DNA of 64,000 nucleotides from an uncultured Prevotella sp. (GTDB taxonomy: Bacteria; Bacteroidota; Bacteroidia; Bacteroidales; Bacteroidaceae). Each line of letters begins with the position of its first letter. The first letter of the stretch is position 1. Below the pieces are notes generated by a model. That model made no database searches, was not told where the DNA came from, and saw nothing but the letters and a program-made list of their open reading frames with translations. The translations under genes were made by a program, and so were the position numbers. Of the stretch, positions 43,370-51,978 are shown piece by piece. The stretch is from the NCBI GenBank assembly GCA_900317685.1, contig ONHQ01000018.1:1-64000 (forward strand). The letters run 5' to 3'.

Positions 43370-45661
43370 ATGAATAAAATGAGGAAAGTACTGCTCGCCG
43401 GACTTTTCCTTCTTGCCCCGATGATGGCCGTGGCCAATCCTGTCGATGACCTGCTCAACCGCATGGACGCAGGAGCCGCACGCAAGTTCATCACAGAGCT
43501 GCAGCCGTCAGATACCGATTTCTTCGAACTCTCGCAACGCGGAGGCAAGGTCTGTGTCAAGGGCAATACGTGGGTGAACATCGCCACGGGCGTGAACTGG
43601 TATCTCAAGCACCATGCCGGCATCATGGTCAGCTGGAACAACATGCACCCCCGTTTGCCCGAGCGTCTGCCCGCTGTCAAGGGCAAGGAGTGCCGCACCA
43701 CATGGCTCACCGACCGCTATGACTTCAACTACTGCACGTTTTCCTATTCCATGGCCTTCTGGGACTGGAACCGCTGGCAGGAAGAAATAGACTGGATGGC
43801 ACTCCACGGCATCAACATGCCACTCGCTGTTACCGGCGAAGAGGTCGTGTGGCGCAACATGCTCTTGAAGCTCGGCTATAGCAAAGAGGAGATTGGACGC
43901 TTCATTGCCGGTCCGGCTTTCCTGGCCTGGTGGGCGATGAACAATCTCGAAGGTTGGGGTGGGCCGCTGCCCGACAACTGGTACCGTCAGCAGGAGTATT
44001 TGCAGAAACGCATCCTGCAGCGCGAGCGTTCGTTGGGTATGCAGCCCGTGCTGCCAGGCTACTGCGGCATGTTGCCACACGACGCCAAGACTAAGATGGG
44101 CGTCGGCGTGACCGATGGCGGCCAGTGGAACGGCTATACGCGCCCGGCCAATCTCATCGCTACCGCCCCGTCGTTTGACCGCATTGCCGACCTGTATTAC
44201 AAGGAGTTGACACGACTCTACGGCAAGGCAAGCTACTACTCGATGGATCCTTTCCACGAGAGTGCCGACAATAGTGCCATCGACTACGCAGCCTGCGGAC
44301 GCAAGCTGCTCGCCGCCATGAAACGTGTCAACCCGAAGGCTGTGTGGGTCGTGCAAGGCTGGACCGAGAACCCACGCCCCGCGATGGCCGACAGTCTGCC
44401 CGCTGGAGACCTGCTGGTGCTGGACCTTTTCTCTGAGTGCCGCCCGATGTTTGGCGCGCCTTCGGTATGGCGACGTGACAAGGGCTACGGCAATCATCCA
44501 TGGCTGTTCTGTATGTTGGAGAACTTCGGAGCCAACGTGGGACTGCACGGACGCATGGACCAACTCATCCATAACTTCCGACTGGCGGCCGCGCCAGACT
44601 CTCCTCTGCAAAGTGCGAGAAAGCATCTGCGTGGCTGGGGCTACACCATGGAGGGATCGGAAAACAATCCTGTGATGTTTGAGTTGATGAGCGAACTGCC
44701 GTGGATGACCGACTCGCTGCCCAAGGATGAAGATATAGCAGCCTACAAACAGCAGTGGCTCAATAGCTATGTGCGGGCACGCTATGGCGTGGATGACCCT
44801 GTGCTGCGGCAAGTCTGGCATGTCCTGGGCAACAGCATCTATAACTGTCCGCTTGGCAACAACCAGCAGGGACCTCATGAGAGCATTTTTGACGGACGTC
44901 CCTCGACCGACAACTTCCAAGTGAAGAGCTGGTCGAAGATGCACAACTACTATGATCCCGACGACACACGGCGCGCCGCTGAGTTGATGACAAGTGTCGC
45001 TGAGAAATACCGTGGCAACAACAACTTTGAATATGACTTGGTGGACATCACCCGTCAGGCTCTCGATGACCAGGCCCGACTGCAATATCTGCGTACCATT
45101 GCGGACTACCGTGGCTTTGACCGCCGTGCTTTCTCGGCCGACTCAGCCCGTTTTCTTCACATGTTGCTCTTGCAGGATAGTCTCTTAGGCACGCGACGCG
45201 AGTTCCGGCTTGGCCATTGGACCGAGGCTGCGCGCTCGTTGGGACGTACGACACAAGAGAAGGATCTCTATGAGTGGAACGCCCGTGTGCAGATAACGAC
45301 GTGGGGCAACCGCGACTGTGCCGACCGGGGAGGACTCCGTGATTATGCCCACAAGGAGTGGCAGGGGCTGTTGAGCGATTTCTACTACGTGCGCTGGCAC
45401 ACCTATCTCGATGCGCTCTCCCGACAGATGGCCCACGACAGCCGTCCTGACGCGTCGGCGCTTGGCGAGGGAGCGAATGCCAGCAAGACGGCCACAGAGC
45501 TTTTTGCCATGGCGCTGCCCAAGGCGCCTGCCATCGACTGGTATGCGATGGAAGAGCCGTGGACGCTGCGTCACAACACCTACTCGCCTGCGCCTGAGGG
45601 CGACTGCGTCGACATGGCTCAGCGGGTGATGGCGTTTCTGAAGGAGAGGAAAGGCTTTTGA
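43370..45661 (+). CDS. Alpha-N-acetylglucosaminidase (GH89 family)
   Basis: A 763-residue secreted GH89 enzyme that releases alpha-linked GlcNAc, as from heparan sulfate or mucin glycans. The signal peptide (KVLLAGLFLLAPMMAVA) justifies the ATG at 43370; the longer open frame contains the promoter. GH89 landmarks: WNRWQEEIDWMALHGINMPLAVTGEE, GPAFLAWWAMNNLEGWGGPLP, YYSMDPFHESADN (an acidic active-site region), VWVVQGWTENP and NPVMFELMSELPW. The length matches the family. Two genes on, a heparan-alpha-glucosaminide acetyltransferase-like protein is encoded. Confidence 0.93.
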   Translation: MNKMRKVLLAGLFLLAPMMAVANPVDDLLNRMDAGAARKFITELQPSDTDFFELSQRGGKVCVKGNTWVNIATGVNWYLKHHAGIMVSWNNMHPRLPERLPAVKGKECRTTWLTDRYDFNYCTFSYSMAFWDWNRWQEEIDWMALHGINMPLAVTGEEVVWRNMLLKLGYSKEEIGRFIAGPAFLAWWAMNNLEGWGGPLPDNWYRQQEYLQKRILQRERSLGMQPVLPGYCGMLPHDAKTKMGVGVTDGGQWNGYTRPANLIATAPSFDRIADLYYKELTRLYGKASYYSMDPFHESADNSAIDYAACGRKLLAAMKRVNPKAVWVVQGWTENPRPAMADSLPAGDLLVLDLFSECRPMFGAPSVWRRDKGYGNHPWLFCMLENFGANVGLHGRMDQLIHNFRLAAAPDSPLQSARKHLRGWGYTMEGSENNPVMFELMSELPWMTDSLPKDEDIAAYKQQWLNSYVRARYGVDDPVLRQVWHVLGNSIYNCPLGNNQQGPHESIFDGRPSTDNFQVKSWSKMHNYYDPDDTRRAAELMTSVAEKYRGNNNFEYDLVDITRQALDDQARLQYLRTIADYRGFDRRAFSADSARFLHMLLLQDSLLGTRREFRLGHWTEAARSLGRTTQEKDLYEWNARVQITTWGNRDCADRGGLRDYAHKEWQGLLSDFYYVRWHTYLDALSRQMAHDSRPDASALGEGANASKTATELFAMALPKAPAIDWYAMEEPWTLRHNTYSPAPEGDCVDMAQRVMAFLKERKGF

Positions 45662-45698
45662 CGAAAACGGAATGTTGGATATTCTGATAAAAAAGAGG

Positions 45699-45760
45699 GC
45701 ACGAGAATCGAAAAATCAGAAGCAGGTGGTCTCTTGCTCCTGATTTCTCGATTCTCGTGC
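45699..45760 (+). terminator. Terminator of the GH89 gene
   Basis: A long hairpin: 13-bp outer stem GCACGAGAATCGA/TCGATTCTCGTGC, an inner AAATCAG/CTGATTT stem, and a T-rich tail. Confidence 0.85.
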
Positions 45761-45840
45761 GGTTTTCTTAATTCGCTGAATAACAGTACTTTATGTTTTA
45801 TCTCGGTTTTGTGCTCTTCTCAAAGTACCTTTCTGATGAA

Positions 45841-45858
45841 AAATTCTCTAGAGAATTT
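45841..45858. other. 18-bp perfect palindrome AAATTCTCTAGAGAATTT
   Basis: A full palindrome in a stretch without genes, perhaps a binding site. The remaining bases from 45761 to 46061 hold no gene that I can see. Confidence 0.5.
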
Positions 45859-46061
45859 CTTGTCATCTCGGTTGTTTTGTCGTGTAAATCAACCGAAATG
45901 ACCGAGTAAAACTGCCGTTATGACGAAGTAAAATCACTGTTTTGATGGCAACAGCGCACTTTTTTCATGTTTTCAGGTCACTCTGAGCTTGAGCAGCCCT
46001 TATTTTTCTCTCTAGATTGAAAGAAAAGACAGACGGCGTTTTGTCAATCAATTTTATGGAA

Positions 46062-46151
46062 TAAACGTTTGATATTCAGAATATATTTATTACTTTTGTA
46101 GCCAGTCAACCATATTGAATGAAATGAATAAGATGATGCAAAATACTAATC
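46062..46151 (+). repeat. Left copy of a ~90-bp direct repeat flanking the AlbA-type gene
   Basis: From ATAAACGTTTGA to AATACTAAT, this copy matches 47868-47959 closely, including the promoter element TACTTTTG, CAGTCAAC, GAATAAGATG and a start-like ATG followed by codons resembling MQNTN. The copy is followed by a stop after about 24 codons, so it is a decayed duplicate of the HGSNAT-like gene's promoter and start. Confidence 0.75.
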
Positions 46152-46262
46152 AAGAATGTTCAGTTTCATGTAGCTACTGGCTACGAGAAAAGCAAGTATG
46201 CTTATGGATGACTGCTTAATGTTACGTTCCTCTACCTTGGGGAAGAGTTAGGGAATTTAAAA

Positions 46263-46394
46263 TTGGCACTTAGGTTGGCATTTAGAAAATGGAAATAAAT
46301 CTATGCTTATATTTGATTATTAGGTTTATATTCACTAACTTTGCAGCTAAATTATAGCTATTTTGGCATTTAGCTGATTCTAATTTGGCATTTA
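46263..46394 (+). promoter_or_regulatory. Promoter and direct-repeat operator of the AlbA-type gene
   Basis: The -7 element TAACTTTG is at 46336-46343. TTGGCATTTA occurs at 46275-46284, 46363-46372 and 46385-46394, and TTGGCACTTA at 46263-46272. They are spread on both sides of the expected transcription start, as for an autoregulator with a helix-turn-helix domain. Confidence 0.6.
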
Positions 46395-46397
46395 TAA

Positions 46398-47861
46398 ATG
46401 AAAGACATTGTAGGTAGAATCAAGTCGTTAGCTTCTAAAGGTGAAGACGTCCATATAGAGTACAAATCTTGCATTGACAAAGTGAGCGGCTCTGTTTATG
46501 AGACAATATGCTCATTCCTTAATCATGGTGGAGGAACCATATTGCTCGGTGTTAATGATGATGGCCAAATAATCGGGGTCAATCCTTCACAGGCGGAGAA
46601 TATGAAGAAGACCATAATCAATGCTACGAATAACCCGGAACTGTTCATACCAAGTGCAAATATATATCCTGAGATAATCGATGTAGAGGGTAAAAAAGTC
46701 ATTGTACTCGACGTGCAGAGTTCTGATGCGGTAAGCCAATATAAGAAGCATTTCTACGACCGTAACGGCGATGCTGATGTTGATGTGACAAACCATGGCG
46801 GTCTCTTGCAGTCCATATTCGAGCGAAAATCAAACCATATATTTGAGAAGAGAATTGTAGAGGGACTTACGATTAGCGATCTTGACCATGAAACCTTTGA
46901 TATGTGTCGTCAATTCGTTAAGGGTGCAATGCATGAACATCCATGGATAACTATGGGTGACGAAGAAATATTGCGCTCTTGTCAGTTGGTCCGAAGGGAT
47001 CCATTTACAGGAGAAGAGCATCTGTGCTACGCTGCACTTTTGCTTTTCGGGACGGATGATGCCGTGTTCAACTATTGCCCAAGATACAGAATAGAACTTC
47101 TATACCACCAATGCTGTTATAATGATTTTCTAATGAGACAGACGGCATCAAGCTACGACAATCGTGAGTCTATACGTTGCAATCTCATAAAAGGCTATGG
47201 TATTATGCAGAGGTTTGTACTTCGGTATTTGCCAGACAAGTATTTTGTTCCGAGTAACAGTATTCAGCGTCAAGATCTGCGATGGCTTTTGTTTAGGGAA
47301 ATCTGCGCAAACATGATGGTACATGCCGACTACAGCCTTGGATATGCAAGTTTTCTCGACATTTACACCGACAAAGTGATTACAAGAAACAGAACAAGAC
47401 TGGTGTCCGCTGCCAAGGAGAATGTTATCGGTATAGACCAATTGGAGAACTACACTAAGAATCCTCTAATAGTAAACGTATTCAGAAATCTTGGATGGGT
47501 AGAGGATTTGGGTTCTGGTTCAAAGAAGATAAAAACATATGCCCCTTTGTACTATAAAGAACCAGACATAAAGATACATGATGGGGAAAATTTCATTTTC
47601 AGTATAACTTATTCTCTTTCAAATTCGTTGAAGGAGGATACCTGTACTAATAGTAGCAAGGAACTGCAATTCAAGACTCCTCTGCATGCACTCGTGTATG
47701 CTCTCTTGAAGCAAATGCCTAAAATAAAGACGGCGGAGATAACCAATTATGTAAAGACAAGCCACAGATCCGTGCTCCGTATCATATCAGACTTGAAAGA
47801 AGAAGGATGGATAGAACGCCAAGGACAGAAAAAAGATGTGACTTGGAAAATATTAAAGTAG
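46398..47861 (+). CDS. AlbA_2/Schlafen-type ATP-binding and helix-turn-helix protein
   Basis: A 487-residue protein. The N-terminal AlbA_2 (divergent AAA-4) domain reads EYKSCIDKVSGSVYETICSFLNHGGGTILLGVNDDGQIIGV. The middle has an HATPase-like regulator region (FREICANMMVHADYS). The C-terminal winged helix is near IKTAEITNYVKTSHRSVLRIISDLKEEGWIERQ. Such proteins are usually transcription regulators or phage-defence-associated. Base composition and codon use are more AT-rich than in neighbours, and a ~90-bp direct repeat flanks the gene. Together these suggest it was inserted between the GH89 gene and the acetyltransferase-like gene. The role is unknown. Confidence 0.82.
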   Translation: MKDIVGRIKSLASKGEDVHIEYKSCIDKVSGSVYETICSFLNHGGGTILLGVNDDGQIIGVNPSQAENMKKTIINATNNPELFIPSANIYPEIIDVEGKKVIVLDVQSSDAVSQYKKHFYDRNGDADVDVTNHGGLLQSIFERKSNHIFEKRIVEGLTISDLDHETFDMCRQFVKGAMHEHPWITMGDEEILRSCQLVRRDPFTGEEHLCYAALLLFGTDDAVFNYCPRYRIELLYHQCCYNDFLMRQTASSYDNRESIRCNLIKGYGIMQRFVLRYLPDKYFVPSNSIQRQDLRWLLFREICANMMVHADYSLGYASFLDIYTDKVITRNRTRLVSAAKENVIGIDQLENYTKNPLIVNVFRNLGWVEDLGSGSKKIKTYAPLYYKEPDIKIHDGENFIFSITYSLSNSLKEDTCTNSSKELQFKTPLHALVYALLKQMPKIKTAEITNYVKTSHRSVLRIISDLKEEGWIERQGQKKDVTWKILK

Positions 47862-47867
47862 ATGAAT

Positions 47868-47959
47868 ATAAACGTTTGAGTATAGAAATTCAGAATGTAT
47901 TTATTACTTTTGTAATCAGTCAACAATATCTAAAGAATAAGATGGTGCAGAATACAAAT
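47868..47959 (+). repeat. Right copy of the ~90-bp direct repeat (functional promoter copy)
   Basis: Matches 46062-46151. It contains the -7 element TACTTTTG (47905-47912) and the start codon of the next gene (47942). Confidence 0.75.
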
Positions 47960-49099
47960 GCAGTGAAGCGACTGGTGAGCCTCGACGTCTTACGAGGTCT
48001 GACTGTCATGTTTATGATCTTCGTGAACAACGGGGCGGGCGAGGAGATCTTCTCCACTTTGCAACACTCCAAGTGGAACGGGATGACACCCTGTGATCTC
48101 GTCTTCCCCTTCTTCCTCTTCATCATGGGCATCTCCACCTATCTCAGCCTGCGTAAGGGCGGATTCCGTTGGACACATCAGCAAGCCCGTAAGACTGTCA
48201 AGCGCACGTTGCTGCTCTTTCTCATCGGTCTGCTCATCAACTGGTTCGACATGGCTATGGACGGCCGTCCGCTCGACTTCGCCCATCTGCGCATCATGGG
48301 CGTGATGCAGCGCATCGCCATCTGCTACGGCGCCACGGTAGCCGCTGTGCTCACCATCCATCATCTTACCCATTCCTTCCGTGGGCTGTGGATACTCGTA
48401 GCCCTGCTGTTGACGGGCTATTCCATCCTGCTGCTTGCCGGTGGCGGTTATGACTACGACAGCTCAACGAATATCCTTTCGCGTGTGGATCATGCGCTGT
48501 TGGGCGATGCCCATCTCTATCATAAGTCCCCCGTCGACCCCGAAGGACTGCTCTCCAGTCTGTCTGCTATGACCAACACGATGATCGGTTTCCTTGTCGC
48601 TTCCTGGGCTCTTCGTAAAGAGCAATCCGAACTGGGACATCCTCATCTCGTCACCCTCTCACGGCTGTTGGTCTGTGGCGCAATTATGGCTTTTGCGGGT
48701 TGGTTGCTCCACTTCGGCCTGCCGCTCAACAAACGCGTGTGGAGTCCCTCCTATGTGCTGCTTACTTGTGGCATCGCCGCCTCGCTGCAAGGCCTCCTGG
48801 TCGGCTGGCTCGACATCTACCGCGCACGCCAGACCGCTGGCAAAAGCACGGTGGAACAGCCATGGCCGGTGAGGCTGACGCTGTGGTTCGGCATGAACCC
48901 CTTGTTCCTCTACGTGGCCAGCGAGGTGGTGAGCATCGTCTTTGGTGCCACGGGCATCAAGGATGGTGCCTACGCCCTGTGGCACGCTGTGATTGCCAGT
49001 GGCTACTGGGCCAGCGTGGCTTATGCCGCGCTGTTTGTCACCTTGCACGCACTGATGGGCTGGGCACTGTGGAAGAAACAGGTATTCATCAAGTTATGA
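47942..49099 (+). CDS. Heparan-alpha-glucosaminide N-acetyltransferase-like (DUF5009) membrane protein
   Basis: A 385-residue inner membrane protein with about ten helices. Family marks: RLVSLDVLRGLTVMFMIFVNN, PCDLVFPFFLFIMGIS, KRTLLLFLIGLLINW, RIMGVMQRIAICYG and a C-terminal GMNPLFLYVASEV. In animals HGSNAT acetylates terminal glucosamine of heparan sulfate so that alpha-N-acetylglucosaminidase can act on it. The GH89 gene lies upstream here, so a linked role on the same glycan is likely. The longer open frame from 47807 overlaps the AlbA-type gene and is rejected. Confidence 0.85.
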   Translation: MVQNTNAVKRLVSLDVLRGLTVMFMIFVNNGAGEEIFSTLQHSKWNGMTPCDLVFPFFLFIMGISTYLSLRKGGFRWTHQQARKTVKRTLLLFLIGLLINWFDMAMDGRPLDFAHLRIMGVMQRIAICYGATVAAVLTIHHLTHSFRGLWILVALLLTGYSILLLAGGGYDYDSSTNILSRVDHALLGDAHLYHKSPVDPEGLLSSLSAMTNTMIGFLVASWALRKEQSELGHPHLVTLSRLLVCGAIMAFAGWLLHFGLPLNKRVWSPSYVLLTCGIAASLQGLLVGWLDIYRARQTAGKSTVEQPWPVRLTLWFGMNPLFLYVASEVVSIVFGATGIKDGAYALWHAVIASGYWASVAYAALFVTLHALMGWALWKKQVFIKL

Positions 49100-49170
49100 G
49101 CTCTCGCCTTATGTCTTTTGCTTGTTGCACAGCCACCTATCGAATTCAATTATATAATATAATTTCAAGG

Positions 49171-49983
49171 ATGAAGAAAAAACTCTATTTGTTGTTTTTC
49201 TTGTTAGTCGCTTCAATCTTTGACTTGAAGGCTCAGGTTAAAATTAACGGACTAGTACAGAATGAAGAACATGTTGGCATTGAGTATGCAACGATATGTG
49301 TAGACAGCATCTTCACTCTTACAGACAAAGAAGGGCGTTTTGCTTTAGAGATTCCAGGTAACATTAAAAGTCCCATGACCTGTTCGCATATTAGTTACAA
49401 GAAGAAAATGATACCATATTCACAATACAAGGGTGGAAATGTTTGTGTTGTAATGGAAGACAGAGTGTATGACATATCGGAGGCTTCTGTAGCTGCCCGA
49501 AAGGGTAAGGCGACTACCATTCTACGGAAAGGTATGAAACTTCCAGGGGATGTCGCTTTCGGAAATGCTCCTTCTGGAAAAATAGAGATAGGTCCTAAAT
49601 TTAAAGCAAGTGACAATTTCATTATAGATTATTTCAATTTGCACATAGAAGAATGCACCTATGAGCAATGTACACTTCGGCTTATCGTTTATAAAGTTGT
49701 TGAAAACCAATTCGAACCAGTTAGTTCCAAGCCTATCTATATTAATCTGTCTTCAGTGAATAAGAATTCAGATGTTAAAATAATGACCAATTCGCCAATC
49801 ACTTTGCAGAAAGGAAACGAATACTTTGTGGGGCTATCTATTGTTTCCGGATCTCAAGGCACAATCCATTTCCCTGCTGCTCTTCGCAAAGGGATAGCAA
49901 GAAATGTGGTTAAAGGTACGATGAAAAATCTCCCCGCGACTGTCGGTATTGCAGTAACAGGACGAAGACTTCCTGCTAAATAG
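49171..49983 (+). CDS. Secreted carboxypeptidase-like regulatory domain protein
   Basis: A 270-residue protein with a signal peptide (KKKLYLLFFLLVASIFDLKAQ). It has a short carboxypeptidase-like (beta-sandwich) domain: INGLVQNEEHVGIEYATICVDSI, TLTDKEGRFALEIP, then a second beta-rich part with DYFNLHIEECTYEQCTLRLIVYKV. The rest has no known domain. Such proteins are exported in Bacteroidetes, but the target is unknown. The start follows TTTCAAGG at 49171. Confidence 0.75.
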   Translation: MKKKLYLLFFLLVASIFDLKAQVKINGLVQNEEHVGIEYATICVDSIFTLTDKEGRFALEIPGNIKSPMTCSHISYKKKMIPYSQYKGGNVCVVMEDRVYDISEASVAARKGKATTILRKGMKLPGDVAFGNAPSGKIEIGPKFKASDNFIIDYFNLHIEECTYEQCTLRLIVYKVVENQFEPVSSKPIYINLSSVNKNSDVKIMTNSPITLQKGNEYFVGLSIVSGSQGTIHFPAALRKGIARNVVKGTMKNLPATVGIAVTGRRLPAK

Positions 49984-50182
49984 GATAGCCTGGGTAATTC
50001 ATAGTACACCCGAGAGGTACTTTGAAAGAAACGGATATACGTCAAACTGTAATCTTCTTTCGTCGTCGTGGTCAAGTGATGCTCACGCTTATCGCACTGA
50101 CAGCGTGCAGGGTTGCGCATGTTGCACACCGGCTGAGGTGGTTATTAATTATTAAATAGCCCTTGTTCTCATTTCTTTTTTG

Positions 50183-50190
50183 TAACTTTG
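50183..50190 (+). promoter_or_regulatory. -7 promoter element of lysS
   Basis: TAACTTTG, 36 bases before the chosen lysS start. Confidence 0.6.
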
Positions 50191-50226
50191 CATATAGGAA
50201 AAATATATTCGAATATAACTATAAGT

Positions 50227-51963
50227 ATGAACATTTTAGAGTTAAGCGAGCAGGAGATTGGACGACGCCAGAGCCTGCAGGAGCTGCGCAACATGGGTAT
50301 CGACCCATATCCAGCAGCCGAGTTCCCCACCAATGCCTTTTCAGTAGACATCAAAAATAACTTCAAGGAGGGGGAGAAGCAGGAGGTCGTCATCGCCGGA
50401 CGTATGATGAGCCGCCGTATCATGGGCAAGGCCAGCTTCGTAGAGTTGCAGGATAGCAAGGGCAGAATCCAGGTGTATGTCACCCGTGACGACATCTGCC
50501 CCGACGAGGACAAGGACATGTACAACAAGGTCTTTAAGAAACTCCTCGACATCGGTGACTTCATCGGCATCAAAGGCTTTGTCTTCAAGACACAGACGGG
50601 CGAGATCTCTGTGCACGCCCAGTCGCTGAAACTGCTGAGCAAGAGCCTTAAGCCGCTGCCGATCGTGAAATACAAGGATGGTGTGGCTTACGACAAGTTC
50701 GATGATCCTGAGCTGCGCGCCCGTCAGCGCTATGTCGACCTCATCGTCAACGACGGCGTGAAGGATACATTCCTTAAACGTGCCAAGGTGCTCAAGACCA
50801 TGCGCAACTTCTTCGATGAGGCAGGATACACTGAGGTGGAGACTCCTATTCTGCAGAGCATCCCCGGTGGTGCCAGCGCACGTCCGTTCATCACGCACTT
50901 CAATGCGCTGAACATCGACATGTACATGCGTATCGCCACTGAGCTCTATCTCAAGCGACTCATCGTGGGCGGTTTTGAGGGTGTCTACGAGATCGGCAAG
51001 AACTTCCGCAACGAGGGTATGGACAAATACCACAACCCGGAGTTCACCTGCATGGAGCTCTATGTGCAATACAAGGATTATAACTGGATGATGTCGTTTA
51101 CCGAGCGCTTGCTCGAGACCATCTGTGTGGCCGTCAATGGCAGCACGGAGGTGAAGAACGGCGACCATATGATTTCGTTCAAGGCTCCTTTCCGCCGTCT
51201 GCCTATCCTCGATGCCATCAAGGAGAAGACAGGCTTTGACCTTGACGGCAAGAGCGAGGAGGAGATCCGCGACATCGCCGTGAACAAGCTCAAGATGGAA
51301 GGCATTGACGAGAGCTTCGGCAAGGGTAAGCTCATCGACGAGATCTTCGGTGAGTTCTGCGAGGGCACGTTCATCCAGCCTACATTTATCATTGACTACC
51401 CGGTGGAGATGAGTCCACTGACCAAGATGCACCGCTCAAAACCCGGACTCACCGAGCGCTTCGAGCTGATGGTCAACGGTAAGGAGCTTGCCAACGCCTA
51501 CTCTGAGCTTAACGACCCCATCGACCAGGAGAACCGCTTCAAGGAGCAGATGAGACTGGCCGACAAGGGCGACGATGAGGCTATGATCATCGACCAGGAC
51601 TTCCTGCGTGCTCTGCAATATGGTATGCCGCCCACCAGCGGTATTGGTATCGGCATTGACCGCCTCTGTATGTTGATGATTGGCAAGGAGAACATTCAGG
51701 AGATCATGCTCTTCCCGCAGATGAAGCCTGAGGCAAAGATGCCGCAGAGCAGCATCAAGGAGTGGGCTGCCCTCGGTGTGCCCGAGGACTGGGTGTATGT
51801 GCTGCGCAAAGCTGGCTTCAACCTTATCTCTGACATCAAGGACGAGAAAGCACAGGGTCTGCAGCAGAAGATAGGCGAAATCAATAAGAAATATAGACTG
51901 GGATACGAGAAACCCTCATTGGAAGAGATTCAGCACTGGATCGACGGTGCCAACCAACAGTAA
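50227..51963 (+). CDS. lysS: Lysine-tRNA ligase
   Basis: A 578-residue class II aminoacyl-tRNA synthetase. An N-terminal OB-fold anticodon domain (VVIAGRMMSRRIMGKASFVELQD, GDFIGIKGFVF) is followed by class II motif 1 (VETPILQSIPGGASARPF), motif 2 (FRNEGMDKYHNPEFTCMELY) and motif 3 (PPTSGIGIGIDRLCML). A ~70-residue C-terminal extension is typical of Bacteroidetes LysS. The ATG at 50227 is inside the promoter-compatible frame; the upstream start is too early for the -7 element. It is followed by gpsA. Confidence 0.95.
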   Translation: MNILELSEQEIGRRQSLQELRNMGIDPYPAAEFPTNAFSVDIKNNFKEGEKQEVVIAGRMMSRRIMGKASFVELQDSKGRIQVYVTRDDICPDEDKDMYNKVFKKLLDIGDFIGIKGFVFKTQTGEISVHAQSLKLLSKSLKPLPIVKYKDGVAYDKFDDPELRARQRYVDLIVNDGVKDTFLKRAKVLKTMRNFFDEAGYTEVETPILQSIPGGASARPFITHFNALNIDMYMRIATELYLKRLIVGGFEGVYEIGKNFRNEGMDKYHNPEFTCMELYVQYKDYNWMMSFTERLLETICVAVNGSTEVKNGDHMISFKAPFRRLPILDAIKEKTGFDLDGKSEEEIRDIAVNKLKMEGIDESFGKGKLIDEIFGEFCEGTFIQPTFIIDYPVEMSPLTKMHRSKPGLTERFELMVNGKELANAYSELNDPIDQENRFKEQMRLADKGDDEAMIIDQDFLRALQYGMPPTSGIGIGIDRLCMLMIGKENIQEIMLFPQMKPEAKMPQSSIKEWAALGVPEDWVYVLRKAGFNLISDIKDEKAQGLQQKIGEINKKYRLGYEKPSLEEIQHWIDGANQQ

Positions 51964-51978
51964 GGCTTTCATTTGGTT

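Noticed and set aside
43508..45085. 525-codon minus-strand ORF
   Set aside because: It is antisense to the well-supported GH89 gene and shows no family motif.
48700..49983. 427-codon ORF across the acetyltransferase-like gene
   Set aside because: Its first part runs in another frame of the acetyltransferase-like gene; only the part from 49171, with a signal peptide, is supported.
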